Source of the DNA: Betaproteobacteria bacterium Ga0077532
GTDB lineage: Bacteria > Pseudomonadota > Gammaproteobacteria > Burkholderiales > Ga0077523
NCBI GenBank assembly: GCA_001464895.1
Contig: LNEE01000006.1
Location: forward strand, 26,360-90,359
DNA length: 64,000 nucleotides
Direction: 5' to 3'
Part shown: piece by piece, positions 42,693-50,495 of the stretch
Position numbering within the stretch: position 1 is the first letter of the stretch
How the letters are laid out: each line of letters starts with the position of its first letter
The notes under the pieces: model-generated
What the model was told of the DNA's origin: nothing
Seen by the model: only the letters and a program-made list of their open reading frames with translations
Database searches by the model: none
Program-made: the position numbers and the translations under genes

Positions 42693-43595
42693 ATGCCTGA
42701 TCCTCACGAGATCCATTCCGAAGTGGCGGTCGATGAAGCGCCGCGAGCTGCAGCGTCAGGCCGTTCGTCAGAACAGCCAGGCAACACCTTTCACGCACCT
42801 CACGAGCGCGAGGTCCCCGATCCCGGGTACCTCACCGATGCGGTACCGGACAGGATGACCCTGCACACGCGGGAGGCCTGGCAGCTCTTCACCGGCCGGC
42901 GCGCGGACCCTGCGCGACGAACCACACCGATTCCCGGCGGCCGCCGGTTCGCATCGGTCATGAAGATGCTCTGGCTCCTCTCCGCGAATGACAACCCCTA
43001 CGCCGACTGGATCCTGCAGCGTGTCTACGAGCGGCTCGCTCGTGTCCGCCGACGTCTCGATCGATCGATTCGGGTCCGCGAGGCCGAGATGCAGGAGCTC
43101 GTGACGCGCGGGATGTCGCTGGCGGTCATGGCGTCGAGCGAGCCGATGCACGTGGAGATCGGCTTCGGGAGCCCTTACGGCTACGCGGCTGCGGAGGCGA
43201 TCCTCGAGTTCGACCGGTTCGTGCGCGTCGTGCGGACGCTGATGCACAAGGACCGCCTCGGCGAGAACGAGGGGCGGGCGGCCATCCGGGAGATCGGTCG
43301 CGAGTTTCGCGCGCTCTTCGTGGAGCCGATCCGCTGGGAGCGGTACCTCGTGACCGACGAGCTGCGTGCGCTGTCCCGCCGCGACTATCTCCCAGACGCG
43401 GACGAAGCCGCCTGCGAGCGGGTGAGGGCAGCGGCACGGCTGTTCGGCGCGGTACCCCGGGACATCTTCACCGGCAACCTGCAGCCACGGCACACGCGCC
43501 GGCGCATCCGGCTGACCGAGGCGGAGCGCCGTCTGCTTCTGGACGTGGATCTGGGCGCGGTGGCGGCATCTGCGGTTGGTGGAGCGTCTGCATGA
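42693..43595 (+). CDS. ICE protein of the PFL_4669 (TIGR03761) family
   Basis: The 300-aa protein shows the family features: MTLHTREAWQLFTGRRADP, RRFASVMKMLWLLSANDNPYADWILQRVYERL, IGFGSPYGYAAAEAILEFDRFVRVVRTLMHKDRL and a C-terminal GAVPRDIFTGNLQPRHTRRRIRLTEAE. This family is restricted to integrating conjugative elements and lies between the replication gene and ssb, as here. Its function is not known. ATG 42693 has AAGGAG upstream; an alternative GTG at 42573 would overlap the previous stop (GTGA) like other genes in the operon and add 40 residues. Confidence 0.88.
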   Translation: MPDPHEIHSEVAVDEAPRAAASGRSSEQPGNTFHAPHEREVPDPGYLTDAVPDRMTLHTREAWQLFTGRRADPARRTTPIPGGRRFASVMKMLWLLSANDNPYADWILQRVYERLARVRRRLDRSIRVREAEMQELVTRGMSLAVMASSEPMHVEIGFGSPYGYAAAEAILEFDRFVRVVRTLMHKDRLGENEGRAAIREIGREFRALFVEPIRWERYLVTDELRALSRRDYLPDADEAACERVRAAARLFGAVPRDIFTGNLQPRHTRRRIRLTEAERRLLLDVDLGAVAASAVGGASA

Positions 43596-43768
43596 GTTGG
43601 GGCCGATCGGCACCGCGCGGATCGAGCGCGGGACGGCGCTGGTGTGTTGCGTGGCAGCGCGCACGGAGCGGCGGCGTCGCTGCCGCCGTGCCGTGCGGTT
43701 GCCGGAGATCGCGTCCGGCAATGTCGCCGGACGCGGAACGGGATGCCCTGGACGGGCAGGGAGGCAGC

Positions 43769-44164
43769 ATGACGAACGAGTTCCGAGGTACTGGCAATGT
43801 CGGCGAGGAGCCGCTCCTGAGGACCGTGGTGGTGGGGGAGACCGAGCGACAGCTCGCCCAGTTGCGCGTCTTCTTCGACGAGTACCACAAGGATGTGGGC
43901 GGGCAGTGGGTCCAGAGCGGAGGCTTCTGGCTGGAGGTGAACGTCTGGGGTGGCCGGCATCCCGCCGAGGTGGCGCAGCTCATCCGCAAGGGCGCGCGGA
44001 TCCACGTCATCGGTCGGCTCGCCGAGCACCAGTGGCGGGTCACGGGCACCGGCGAGGAACGTCGCGCCATGCAGGTCGAGGCCGAGCAGGTTTTCCTGGG
44101 GCTCGCGCGGGTGGAGGAGGTGCGCTTCCGGCCGCGGCGAGAGACAGCCACGGAGGAGGGTTGA
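43769..44164 (+). CDS. ssb: Single-stranded DNA-binding protein of the ICE
   Basis: The 131-aa OB-fold protein reads NVGEEPLLRTVVVGETERQLAQLRVFFDEYHKD...GGFWLEVNVWGGRHPAEVAQLIRKGARIHVIGRLAEHQW, the SSB signature with the W/F residues of the DNA-binding surface. It lacks the acidic C-terminal tip of chromosomal SSB (it ends ETATEEG), as is usual for ICE versions. ATG 43769 follows GGGAGG; a longer form from ATG 43592 would overlap the previous stop but adds an Arg-rich leader without family support. Confidence 0.88.
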   Translation: MTNEFRGTGNVGEEPLLRTVVVGETERQLAQLRVFFDEYHKDVGGQWVQSGGFWLEVNVWGGRHPAEVAQLIRKGARIHVIGRLAEHQWRVTGTGEERRAMQVEAEQVFLGLARVEEVRFRPRRETATEEG

Positions 44165-44166
44165 TC

Positions 44167-44667
44167 ATGCGCGCCTGCCAGCGTCACGCGCGTGCGGAGG
44201 AGTGCCGGATGGTGCGTGCGATCGCGCTCGATGCCGTACTCGATGCAGCCCGTGGCGGAAGCTGGACCGGCCGCTTCGGCGCCTTCCGGATCGTCGCCTG
44301 TCGACGGATGCTGTATCTGCGTGACCGCCATCGCGTGAGCGTCGATCTGTACGTGTGGTTCGACGGTCTCCTCGTGGAGTGCGGTGTGCAGAGCATCCGC
44401 TTCACGGCGCGCGCCGGAGATGACATACGCGCGAAGTCAGCGGAGATTCACGTGGAACCAGCGCCCATGCCGACGGTCTCTCCCAGGAGCAAAGTGCAGT
44501 CCCCGTGGCCACGTCATCGGCATGGCGGCCAATCGGGGCAGGGTGTACCGCGGTCACCGATTTCTTCGTGGGCGCGACGGAGGCACTTCACGCATGCACC
44601 GCGTCCGCAAGGACGCACAAACCGGCATCACCTCCCGCAAGCCGGCGACCGCAAGGTCCGGAGGTAG
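44167..44667 (+). CDS. Hypothetical protein after ssb
   Basis: The 166-aa ORF begins two bases after the ssb stop (TGATCATG). The first half looks protein-like (VRAIALDAVLDAARGGSWTGRFGAFRIVACRRMLYLRDRHRVSVDLYVWFDGLLVECGVQSIRFTARA), with alternating hydrophobic strands. The second half is low-complexity and may be non-conserved. No family recognised. It is in the expected place for a small accessory gene of the ICE replication module. Confidence 0.5.
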   Translation: MRACQRHARAEECRMVRAIALDAVLDAARGGSWTGRFGAFRIVACRRMLYLRDRHRVSVDLYVWFDGLLVECGVQSIRFTARAGDDIRAKSAEIHVEPAPMPTVSPRSKVQSPWPRHRHGGQSGQGVPRSPISSWARRRHFTHAPRPQGRTNRHHLPQAGDRKVRR

Positions 44668-44682
44668 TCGTCGTAGTCGCAA

Positions 44683-44735
44683 CCCGCCTGGGGAATCCAC
44701 TCCCCGGCAGGGGCATGGTTCCCCGTCCTTCCTGT
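44683..44735 (+). promoter_or_regulatory. ICE two-hairpin leader motif, copy A (before DUF3577/STY4534)
   Basis: The stretch ACCC-n4-GGGGA-n6-TCCCC-n4-GGGG-n6-TCCCC lies 22 bases upstream of the DUF3577 ATG. The same arrangement recurs before three other ICE genes. The paired G and C runs can form alternative hairpins. Transcriptional or translational control in the 5' leader is inferred. Confidence 0.65.
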
Positions 44736-44756
44736 CCATGTGTAAAGGAGACGAGC

Positions 44757-45197
44757 ATGTCCCAGCAGAGCGGTCAGTCCACCAAGTCGGCGTTCTTCGA
44801 TCTCACGGTCGATGGTGTCGGCTATCTCAACCGTGTCCGGGCCGTGAAGCCCAAGAAAGGGGCCGAGTTCCTGGCCTGCACGGTCGCCGCCATGCGCGGC
44901 AACGTCGGGGATCTCGGTTACACCAAGTTCGACTGCCGGGTCAGCGGCGCGGATGCGAAGAAGATCGTGCAATTGCTCGAGGCCGACGTCACGGCCGAGC
45001 GCACGGTCCTCGTCGGATTCCGCATTGCCGACATCTATCCCGAAACCTTCGTCTTCGAGAAGGGCGAGAAGAAGGGACAGACCGGCGTGAGTCTCAAGGG
45101 TCGGCTGCTGCGCATCAAGTTCGCCAGGGTCAATGGCGAGCCGGTGAGCCTGCCGACGCCCACCAGCGTCAACGGCGAGGACGACACCGACGCCTGA
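44757..45197 (+). CDS. STY4534-family ICE protein (DUF3577)
   Basis: The 146-aa protein starts MSQQSGQSTKSAFFDLTVDGVGYLNRVRAVKPKKGAEFLACTVAAMRG and continues YTKFDCRVSGADAKKIVQLLEADV...ERTVLVGFRIADIYPETF, the DUF3577/STY4534 signature. This small protein, probably OB-fold-like, is a standard member of SPI-7/PFGI-1-class ICE modules and is thought to act in element replication or single-strand DNA handling. It is preceded by AAAGGAGACGAGC and by leader copy A. Confidence 0.9.
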   Translation: MSQQSGQSTKSAFFDLTVDGVGYLNRVRAVKPKKGAEFLACTVAAMRGNVGDLGYTKFDCRVSGADAKKIVQLLEADVTAERTVLVGFRIADIYPETFVFEKGEKKGQTGVSLKGRLLRIKFARVNGEPVSLPTPTSVNGEDDTDA

Positions 45198-45257
45198 GTG
45201 TCGTGCCGTTGCAGGTTTCCGTCACACGTTCGCGTCACGCTTTTCCGTGACACACGT

Positions 45258-45306
45258 CCACCACCCCGAGGGGAGTCTCTCCCTCCCGGGGCGAGGTCTC
45301 CCTGTT
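45258..45306 (+). promoter_or_regulatory. ICE two-hairpin leader motif, copy B
   Basis: CCACCCCGAGGGGAGTCTCT and the following CCC-TCCCGGGG-n6-TCTCCC match the pattern of copies A, C and D. It precedes a short ORF with a good ribosome-binding site (CAGGAGG). Confidence 0.6.
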
Positions 45307-45324
45307 TGCATCTCAGGAGGCCTC

Positions 45325-45480
45325 ATGCGTACCGCTCTCTTCAACGTCATCCGCGATCCGAAGCTCGTGGTCCTGATGATCGTCCTGTCGCAGGTCGTGG
45401 CAATCGCTTCGCGGGTGTGGTCCCTGTGCATCCGCGGATCTCGTGCGCCAGGCAGTCGCTGCCGACGTCGGTGTTCGTGA
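45325..45480 (+). CDS. Short hypothetical ICE membrane protein, possibly truncated
   Basis: The 51-aa ORF follows leader copy B and an AGGAGG site eight bases before ATG 45325. It contains one hydrophobic helix ([18 protein letters not shown]) and a basic C-terminus that looks like frameshift read-through ([15 protein letters not shown]). The leader and ribosome-binding site argue that a real gene started here; it may have lost its 3' part. No family recognised. Confidence 0.45.
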   Translation: MRTALFNVIRDPKLVVLMIVLSQVVAIASRVWSLCIRGSRAPGSRCRRRCS

Positions 45481-45548
45481 TCTGCAGTCGTTCTTCTTTC
45501 ATCTCGCGCCGGACGTCCGCTCAGCAGGGGCGGTCCGGCTCACTCGTT

Positions 45549-45594
45549 CAACCCTCGGGGAATCTCGTTCCCCTGGGGGCGCGGTGTTCCCCGC
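45549..45594 (+). promoter_or_regulatory. ICE two-hairpin leader motif, copy C (before radC)
   Basis: AACCCTCGGGGAATCTCG, then TTCCCC-n2-GGGGG-n6-TTCCCCG, lies 22 bases upstream of the radC-like ATG and aligns with the leaders before DUF3577 and DUF932. Confidence 0.65.
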
Positions 45595-45616
45595 ATCGTC
45601 CATGCAGGAGAACACC

Positions 45617-46210
45617 ATGAGTAGAACCATCGAAGGCATGTCGGATGTGGAAGTCCTGGGACTCATCGTCGGGAGTGCCGTGGCCGACTGGTATCTCCAG
45701 GAGGCCGGCGGGAGTCTCTCGGCGCTGCTCGACGAGGCGACCGACACTGGACCCACGAGGCAGTGGGTGCAGTCTCGTGTACGGGCCGCGGCCGAACTGA
45801 TGCGGCGCTCGCTGCTGCAGACGCTCGGGACCCGGGATGTCCTGACGGAACCGGACCGCGTTCGGGAGTTCCTCCTCCTGACGCTGTCGGGTCGGACGCG
45901 GGAGGTCTTCGTCGTGATCTTCATGGATGCGCAGAACCGGGTCATCGCGTCCGAGGAGTTGTTCCAGGGAACCTTGACCCAGACGAGCGTGTATCCCCGG
46001 GAAGTCGTGCGGCGGGTGCTCGCGCTCAATGCGGCATCGGTGATCTTCGCCCACAACCATCCGTCGGGTGTCGCAGAGCCCAGTCACGCCGATCAGGCGC
46101 TGACGAAGGCACTGAAGTTGGCGCTGGCGCTGGTGGATGTGGCGGTCCTGGATCACTTCGTCGTGGCGGGTACAGGCGCGGTGTCGTTCGCAGAACGCGG
46201 TCTGCTGTAG
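45617..46210 (+). CDS. radC: RadC-family JAB-domain protein
   Basis: The 197-aa protein carries the JAB/MPN metalloprotease-like motif: [38 protein letters not shown], with HxHxS-like residues in AHNHPSG and the downstream Asp, plus [24 protein letters not shown]. RadC-like proteins are common in plasmids and ICEs; despite the name a repair role is not supported. ATG 45617 is preceded by GGAG. It follows leader copy C. Confidence 0.92.
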   Translation: MSRTIEGMSDVEVLGLIVGSAVADWYLQEAGGSLSALLDEATDTGPTRQWVQSRVRAAAELMRRSLLQTLGTRDVLTEPDRVREFLLLTLSGRTREVFVVIFMDAQNRVIASEELFQGTLTQTSVYPREVVRRVLALNAASVIFAHNHPSGVAEPSHADQALTKALKLALALVDVAVLDHFVVAGTGAVSFAERGLL

Positions 46211-46311
46211 CTGTCGTGGTGCCGTCGCCGGTGTTGTCGACCGGCGGCGATTCGTGAGGGCGTGATCATCGTCGCGCCTGGAATGCGGTCCGGATCACCG
46301 GACCGCTTCCT

Positions 46312-46360
46312 TCACCCTGGCGGGGATGCGTCATCCCGTCGGGGGATGCCGTCTCCGCCA
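46312..46360 (+). promoter_or_regulatory. ICE two-hairpin leader motif, copy D (before DUF932)
   Basis: CACCCTGGCGGGGATGCGTC, then ATCCC-n2-CGGGGGA-n6-CTCCG, precedes the DUF932 gene by about 20 bases and matches the other copies. The last C-run is shorter here. Confidence 0.6.
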
Positions 46361-46378
46361 ATTCTCGGAGACACAGTC

Positions 46379-47458
46379 ATGAAGAACGGACGTTCCCTGT
46401 CGGACCTGGCCCTCGAACTGGAGCGGCAGCTCGGCTCCAAGCAGGATTTCGTGGTGCCGTCGTCGCTTCTCCGGTGCAGCACGGCCGAGGACGGCGTCCT
46501 CTCGATGTGGATCACCGGTGGTGGTGTCGGTGGCGAGTTCGGTGTCACGGAACTCGCCCGCCGGCAACTCGCCGACAAGTTGAGGATCCCGTTCGCGTAC
46601 TTCGAACGGATGCGCACCGAGCGGCCGGAACTGCTCGATCGCAACGTCAACACCTGGCTGGGGGCCGATGGTGACCGGCGCATGATCCGGACACTGGACG
46701 GTCAGGTTCGCGCGGTGCTGTCCGACCGCTATCGTCGCCTCGACAATCACGACCTCGCGGAAGCGGTGCTGCCGATCCTGCAGCGGCTGCCGGGTGCCAC
46801 CTTCGAGTCGGTCGAACTCACCCAGACGCGGATGTACCTGAAGGTGGTGACATCGCGGATCCAAGAGGAGATCGTTCCCGGGGATGTGGTGCAGGCCGGT
46901 GTGATGATCACCAACTCGGAAGTGGGCGAGGGCACGTTGTCGGTGCAGCCGCTGGTGTTTCGACTAGTGTGTCGGAACGGTCTGATCGTTCCCGATCGTG
47001 GCCTGCGCAAGACACATATGGGTCGAAGCCTGGCGACCGATTCACAGCCGGTGGCCGTCTTTCGGGATGACACGCTCGCCGCCGATGACCGGGCCTTCTT
47101 CATGAAGGTGCGGGACGTGGTGGAGTCGGCCGTCTCGGAGGCCGCAGGCTCGGCAAGCTCGTTCCGGCAGGTGGCGGACAGGATGCGTCGGGCTCGCGGG
47201 ATCCCGCTGTCGGGGGATCCGGTAATGGCGGTTGCTGTGCTGGCGAATCGTCACGGGTTGAACGACACCGAGCGTGGTGGCGTGCTGCGGCATCTGATCC
47301 GGGAAGGGGATCTCTCGGGTTACGGGGTCGTGAACGCCGTGACGCACTACTCGCAGGAGGTCGAGGACTACGACCGCGCGACGGAACTCGAAGCGCTGGG
47401 CGGCAAGCTGATCGAACTCGGCTCCGGTGAGTGGCAGGAGATCGCGGAAGCGGCGTGA
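46379..47458 (+). CDS. DUF932 plasmid/ICE protein
   Basis: The 359-aa protein has the DUF932 features: FGVTELARRQLADKLRIPFAYFERM, WLGADGDRRMIRTLDGQVRAVLSDRYRRLDNHDLAEAVLPIL, and GEGTLSVQPLVFRLVCRNGLIVPDRGLRKTHMGR. DUF932 proteins occur on plasmids, phages and ICEs; the function is unknown, although some resemble the YfjQ/phage-borne anti-restriction-like group. ATG 46379 follows CTCGGAG. It is the last gene of the ICE conserved block in this window before the cassette cargo. Confidence 0.88.
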   Translation: MKNGRSLSDLALELERQLGSKQDFVVPSSLLRCSTAEDGVLSMWITGGGVGGEFGVTELARRQLADKLRIPFAYFERMRTERPELLDRNVNTWLGADGDRRMIRTLDGQVRAVLSDRYRRLDNHDLAEAVLPILQRLPGATFESVELTQTRMYLKVVTSRIQEEIVPGDVVQAGVMITNSEVGEGTLSVQPLVFRLVCRNGLIVPDRGLRKTHMGRSLATDSQPVAVFRDDTLAADDRAFFMKVRDVVESAVSEAAGSASSFRQVADRMRRARGIPLSGDPVMAVAVLANRHGLNDTERGGVLRHLIREGDLSGYGVVNAVTHYSQEVEDYDRATELEALGGKLIELGSGEWQEIAEAA

Positions 47459-47804
47459 ACGAGTGGATGCTCCCTGTCGGGGTGTCTTCGGTTCGAAGTA
47501 CTTGATGTACTGCCATTGGCCCGGTGCGACCTCACGGTTGCCCGGGCTGTTTTTCTTTTCGGTCTGTCGGTTCCGAAGCGACGAGTGCGACGCGGCGAAT
47601 GGCGCTCCGGCGTAACCGAATCAAGCGAACTTCGCGACCGAGCGCTCGCTCGGTCGACACGCGCAGCGAAGGGATCTCTTCGCAGCACAAGAAAGCTCAG
47701 GTGCACCGAGCGAGGCGCCCACCCTGATACGCCGCTGGCGGGGAAGGACAGTGAATTGCAGCGATCCACTAGTCCTGCGTCGAGCTCGTGTGGCCCACAA
47801 TGAC
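47459..47804. other. Gene-free stretch after DUF932 with a probable terminator
   Basis: About 350 bases with no supported gene. GCCCGG-n17-CCGGGC followed by TGTTTTTCTTTT (about 47518-47560) has the form of an intrinsic terminator for the ICE operon. The overlapping ORFs at 47516-47803 are Arg/Ser-rich shadows. Confidence 0.5.
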
Positions 47805-47883
47805 GTCCAACGATGAGCTTCAGAGGGCGCCAGCGCGCGGGCGAAGCACGCTTCTGGCGGTTCCCTGGAAGAATGGGTTGGAC
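47805..47883 (-). other. Integron attC site following the DUF4238 cassette
   Basis: On the minus strand, R'' GTCCAAC (RYYYAAC) directly follows the TGA of the DUF4238 gene, and R' GTTGGAC (GTTRRRY) lies 79 bases away. The outer arms form a perfect 12-bp inverted repeat (ATGACGTCCAAC / GTTGGACGTCAT), with imperfect inner pairing (GCCAG/CTGGC). This is a good attC by consensus and length and the clearest of the array. Confidence 0.75.
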
Positions 47884-47884
47884 G

Positions 47885-48841
47885 TCATGCTTGCGCCACA
47901 GGACCAACAGGAATGAAACGGTGTATCTGCAAGAACTCCTTGCCGGCATCGATATCGTCGTGGCGGAAGCCGGCGAAGACTCTTGAGTTCATCTGAGCAA
48001 GAGTGGACGCACTTTGCGGTGATTCTCCCGTGTAGATGTATTCCCGCGCCATGACAACCGTTCTTCTGTTGAACTCCTCAACCTCAGCGCAGGTTGCGAC
48101 ACGTTCAGAGTGTGGCTGAGCTACATGGTCAAGCATGACAAGGACGCGACTGGACAGAGGGAAGCTTACTTCGACACCGGGTGTGCCTGGCCCCGCGCCG
48201 CAGGCGCTCTTCCAAAGAGTGGGGTGGTAGAGAGCGACTGGCTGATCTGACGTGACAAAGCAACTGCCAGCGGGGACGCGAAAGAGAGTGGCCCGCATGC
48301 GGGCAAATATTTGCAGCACCTTGTCGCTCGATCCCATTCTGAACATCACCTCGAGACACTTCCAGTTCAGGACTTTTATATCAAGGTTCTCCACGCGCAG
48401 TTTATCTTCTAGCCCCTTCGGTGGCAGTGGTAGGCGGCCAGCTCTTTGAAGTGCGAGTGCTGTGGCTCGCACTGTCGAACCGTATGAACGATCGATGTGC
48501 TGTTTCACGGCCGGAACCCGCATTCGCATGATTGCTAGTAGTTCAAGCAGACTTAGCCGCCTGTGTTCCAGTCCAATTCCTTCAGCTAGGGTTCTTTGAA
48601 GTTGATCGGCTTGCTGGCTCTCTGCCTCGGCCAGATTCTTTTCGAAGAGGTAGGGATCGTCAGTGCCTTCTCCATCCAGCTCGTGGTAATCGCGGATCGC
48701 TGCAATGTCTTTGATCTGACACCCATAGTGACGGCCTGTCGACTTCTCGACCTGAAAGATGCCGCGTCGGTCGACAGAGAACCCTCGCAGATAGAACTGC
48801 GGTAGGAAGTGATGCTTGCGTGGCTCCGAAGCGGCTTTCAT
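47885..48841 (-). CDS. DUF4238 protein (integron cassette gene)
   Basis: The 318-aa protein begins MKAASEPRKHHFLPQFYLRGFSVDRRGIFQVEK, the DUF4238 hallmark (KHHFxPQFYLRGF). This family is widespread in defence-rich and accessory regions, with unknown biochemical function. ATG 48841 lies immediately after an attC-like end (GGGGCGTCATG), as the HEPN start does after its own. The stop overlaps the next attC boundary. Both facts mark it as a gene cassette read leftwards. Confidence 0.8.
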   Translation of the reverse strand: MKAASEPRKHHFLPQFYLRGFSVDRRGIFQVEKSTGRHYGCQIKDIAAIRDYHELDGEGTDDPYLFEKNLAEAESQQADQLQRTLAEGIGLEHRRLSLLELLAIMRMRVPAVKQHIDRSYGSTVRATALALQRAGRLPLPPKGLEDKLRVENLDIKVLNWKCLEVMFRMGSSDKVLQIFARMRATLFRVPAGSCFVTSDQPVALYHPTLWKSACGAGPGTPGVEVSFPLSSRVLVMLDHVAQPHSERVATCAEVEEFNRRTVVMAREYIYTGESPQSASTLAQMNSRVFAGFRHDDIDAGKEFLQIHRFIPVGPVAQA

Positions 48842-48844
48842 GAC

Positions 48845-48898
48845 GCCCCAGGGCAAGCATCACCTGACGGTGCCGCGGTGCGAAGCACGCCGTTGACG
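48845..48898 (-). other. Degenerate attC-like site between HEPN and DUF4238 genes
   Basis: On the minus strand, CGTCAAC takes the R'' place after the HEPN gene and CTGGGGC takes the R' place (GTTRRRY with changed first bases) just before the DUF4238 ATG. GTGCTTCGCAC forms a small internal hairpin. It is shorter (54 bases) and poorer than the neighbouring sites, so recombination activity is doubtful. Confidence 0.4.
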
Positions 48899-48930
48899 AT
48901 CAAGCGCATACGTGCGGTGGCCGTCATCGG

Positions 48931-49359
48931 TCACATCCACTGGTGCTCATAGATGGTCCTTCGAAGCGCTCGTGCAGCAAAGAACGCCATCTGCTCGAGC
49001 TCGTATGCGGTCTCTCGGGGCTGATCAAGAAGACTCTCGTCATTCCATGGATCATCAACGTGTACCCACTTGTTGCGGTACTTTCGCAACCTGTGAAGGT
49101 CCTCCTTCAGTCCGTTGTCGAGTGAAGCGCGGTCTATCAAATCGATGAGGCGCGCCCTCCCGGGTTCCGAACACGCAGACCGAAGGTAAGTCTCTATTCC
49201 AGAGACAGCCGTGAGGATTGACGCGAGATGCGCGCCCCCCACGTACGCAATATCCGCCTCGCGAACAATGAAGCAGCACCATTCGGACAGGATCACCCCG
49301 CCCTTCAGCAGTTCTTCGTCAAGGGCAGTCAGTGCCGCCCATCGCTCATCGCCATTCAT
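48931..49359 (-). CDS. HEPN-like small protein (integron cassette gene)
   Basis: The 142-aa helical protein contains RLRKYRNKWVHVDDPWND, which fits the Rx4-6H motif of HEPN RNases (R-N-K-W-V-H). The rest is helical (LDEELLKGGVILSEWCCFIVREADIAYVGGAHLASILTAVSGIETYL). ATG 49359 (MNGDERWAAL) follows the attC end GTTGGCCGTCATG directly, so the longer ORF-track start is rejected. HEPN proteins often act as toxins or in phage defence; here the call is by motif only, and a DUF4145-like role is possible. Confidence 0.65.
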   Translation of the reverse strand: MNGDERWAALTALDEELLKGGVILSEWCCFIVREADIAYVGGAHLASILTAVSGIETYLRSACSEPGRARLIDLIDRASLDNGLKEDLHRLRKYRNKWVHVDDPWNDESLLDQPRETAYELEQMAFFAARALRRTIYEHQWM

Positions 49360-49362
49360 GAC

Positions 49363-49440
49363 GGCCAACGTTTGGCATGAGCGGCGTGTGGAGGCGGGTG
49401 AAGCCCGCTGTAACACGTCCGCTCGGTGGAGGGGTTATGC
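49363..49440 (-). other. Integron attC site following the AbiTii cassette
   Basis: On the minus strand, GCATAAC overlaps the TAA stop of the AbiTii gene and is followed by CCCCTCCACCGAGCGGAC, then a central hairpin GCGGGC-TTCA-GCCCGC-like, then CCGCTCATGCCAAACGTTGGCC. The GAGCGGAC...CCGCTCAT pairing and AAACGTTGG end are typical of attC sites. Length is 78 bases. Confidence 0.72.
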
Positions 49441-50352
49441 CCCACCGAACCCATAGTAGGCGCTGATCGCGCTGCCTAGAAGTCCGCCTGCGGCCGCAAC
49501 CCCTACGTCCCAGGCTCCTTCGGCCGCCTTCTTTACCATTGCGGCTATCCAACCTCTGACAGCCGGTCCGAGCATTCTAGTTCGAACATCGTCAGTGTTT
49601 GCGTCGGCTACGATCGCCTGGCGCAGCTCATGAATGTCCTCGTCTCTAACGTGTTGCGCCCGCAGCACCTTCGCAAGACTCTCCAGATCGTTGACTGCGA
49701 TGCTGTTGGTCACGCCCTGAATTGAGCCACTACCAACAACTATGGTCGTGTTGCTGCCAAACACCGCATTCCTGAACACTTCTGACACTAAGACCTCCTG
49801 CGAGACTTGTTTCATCCGGTCTGGCTCCGGTTCAAGGGGGATTCGATCTGACACCTCGAGAGCCAGCTCAAGGAGTCGCGACCTTACCTCCACCACCACC
49901 TGGAGCATCGCTCCAACGGAATGCTTACCCCAGGCACGCTCGATCTTGAAGCTTCTATCGATGCCATTCTTGATGTGCGGGTAGTACTCCGGTGCAAGTA
50001 CAACTGACAGATCTGAATCACGCTTCGACCATTCCTCGATAACTGCGATGCTCTGTGTCAGGTGCGTTGTTTCCAGCTTTTCTCGGAGGCGCTTCTCAAC
50101 ACTCATGAGAGGAAGAGGTTGATCGGTGTACCTGACCACGCCATTGCTGAGGTTTGCCATTACCGTGACCGGGATGATGCGGTAGGGTGGAAGGAGCGCA
50201 CGATCGGGATAGCCCTTCAGCTCACTTGCCACCCATTGCTTAAGTTCTTGCTCTCCCAGTTGATGAGCGAGAACCTGCGCTTTGAACAGCGCATTCTCAA
50301 GGCTTGGTGCACTTGCACTGAGCAGGTCGATGATTTCTTGCAGCAACCGCAC
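49435..50352 (-). CDS. AbiTii-domain protein (abortive-infection-like; integron cassette gene)
   Basis: The 305-aa protein begins with an AbiTii-like domain (LLQEIIDLLSASAPSLENALFKAQVLAHQLGEQELKQWVASELKGYPDRALLPPYRI). AbiTii domains occur in abortive-infection and other defence-associated proteins. The C-terminal region has a Gly/Ala-rich hydrophobic end (VAAAGGLLGSAISAYYGFGGA) that could insert into a membrane. It starts at GTG 50352. The stop falls inside the attC R'' box. A defence role is plausible but not shown by the sequence alone. Confidence 0.82.
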   Translation of the reverse strand: MRLLQEIIDLLSASAPSLENALFKAQVLAHQLGEQELKQWVASELKGYPDRALLPPYRIIPVTVMANLSNGVVRYTDQPLPLMSVEKRLREKLETTHLTQSIAVIEEWSKRDSDLSVVLAPEYYPHIKNGIDRSFKIERAWGKHSVGAMLQVVVEVRSRLLELALEVSDRIPLEPEPDRMKQVSQEVLVSEVFRNAVFGSNTTIVVGSGSIQGVTNSIAVNDLESLAKVLRAQHVRDEDIHELRQAIVADANTDDVRTRMLGPAVRGWIAAMVKKAAEGAWDVGVAAAGGLLGSAISAYYGFGGA

Positions 50353-50369
50353 GGGGCTACCTCAGTGGG

Positions 50370-50495
50370 GTATATCGTTTGAGATGAGCGGACGCCTCCA
50401 GTGTGGTACTTGGTCCGCGAAGCGGACGACGGCACCGGTCGGTGCGCACGCCGAGTGCCACGACGTTGGAGGTCCGAGCGAGCGAAGGGTTAGTC
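50370..50495 (-). other. Long attC-like site following the PIN-domain cassette
   Basis: On the minus strand, GACTAACCCTTCGCTCGCTCGGAC begins at the PIN gene stop, and GGCGTCCGCTCATCTCAAACGATATAC ends the site. GGAC-n-TCCA pairs with TGGA-n-GTCC. The final box would be GTTRRRY in an active site but reads GATATAC, so it may carry a point mutation. At 126 bases it is a long but permitted attC size. Confidence 0.55.

Noticed and set aside
43592-43768. 59-residue N-terminal extension of the SSB protein
   Set aside because: Arg/Ala-rich and unlike SSB; a good ribosome-binding site precedes ATG 43769.
47516-47803. 95-aa ORF beginning MARCDLTVARAVFLFGLS
   Set aside because: Overlaps a probable terminator, low-complexity basic composition, no ribosome-binding site.
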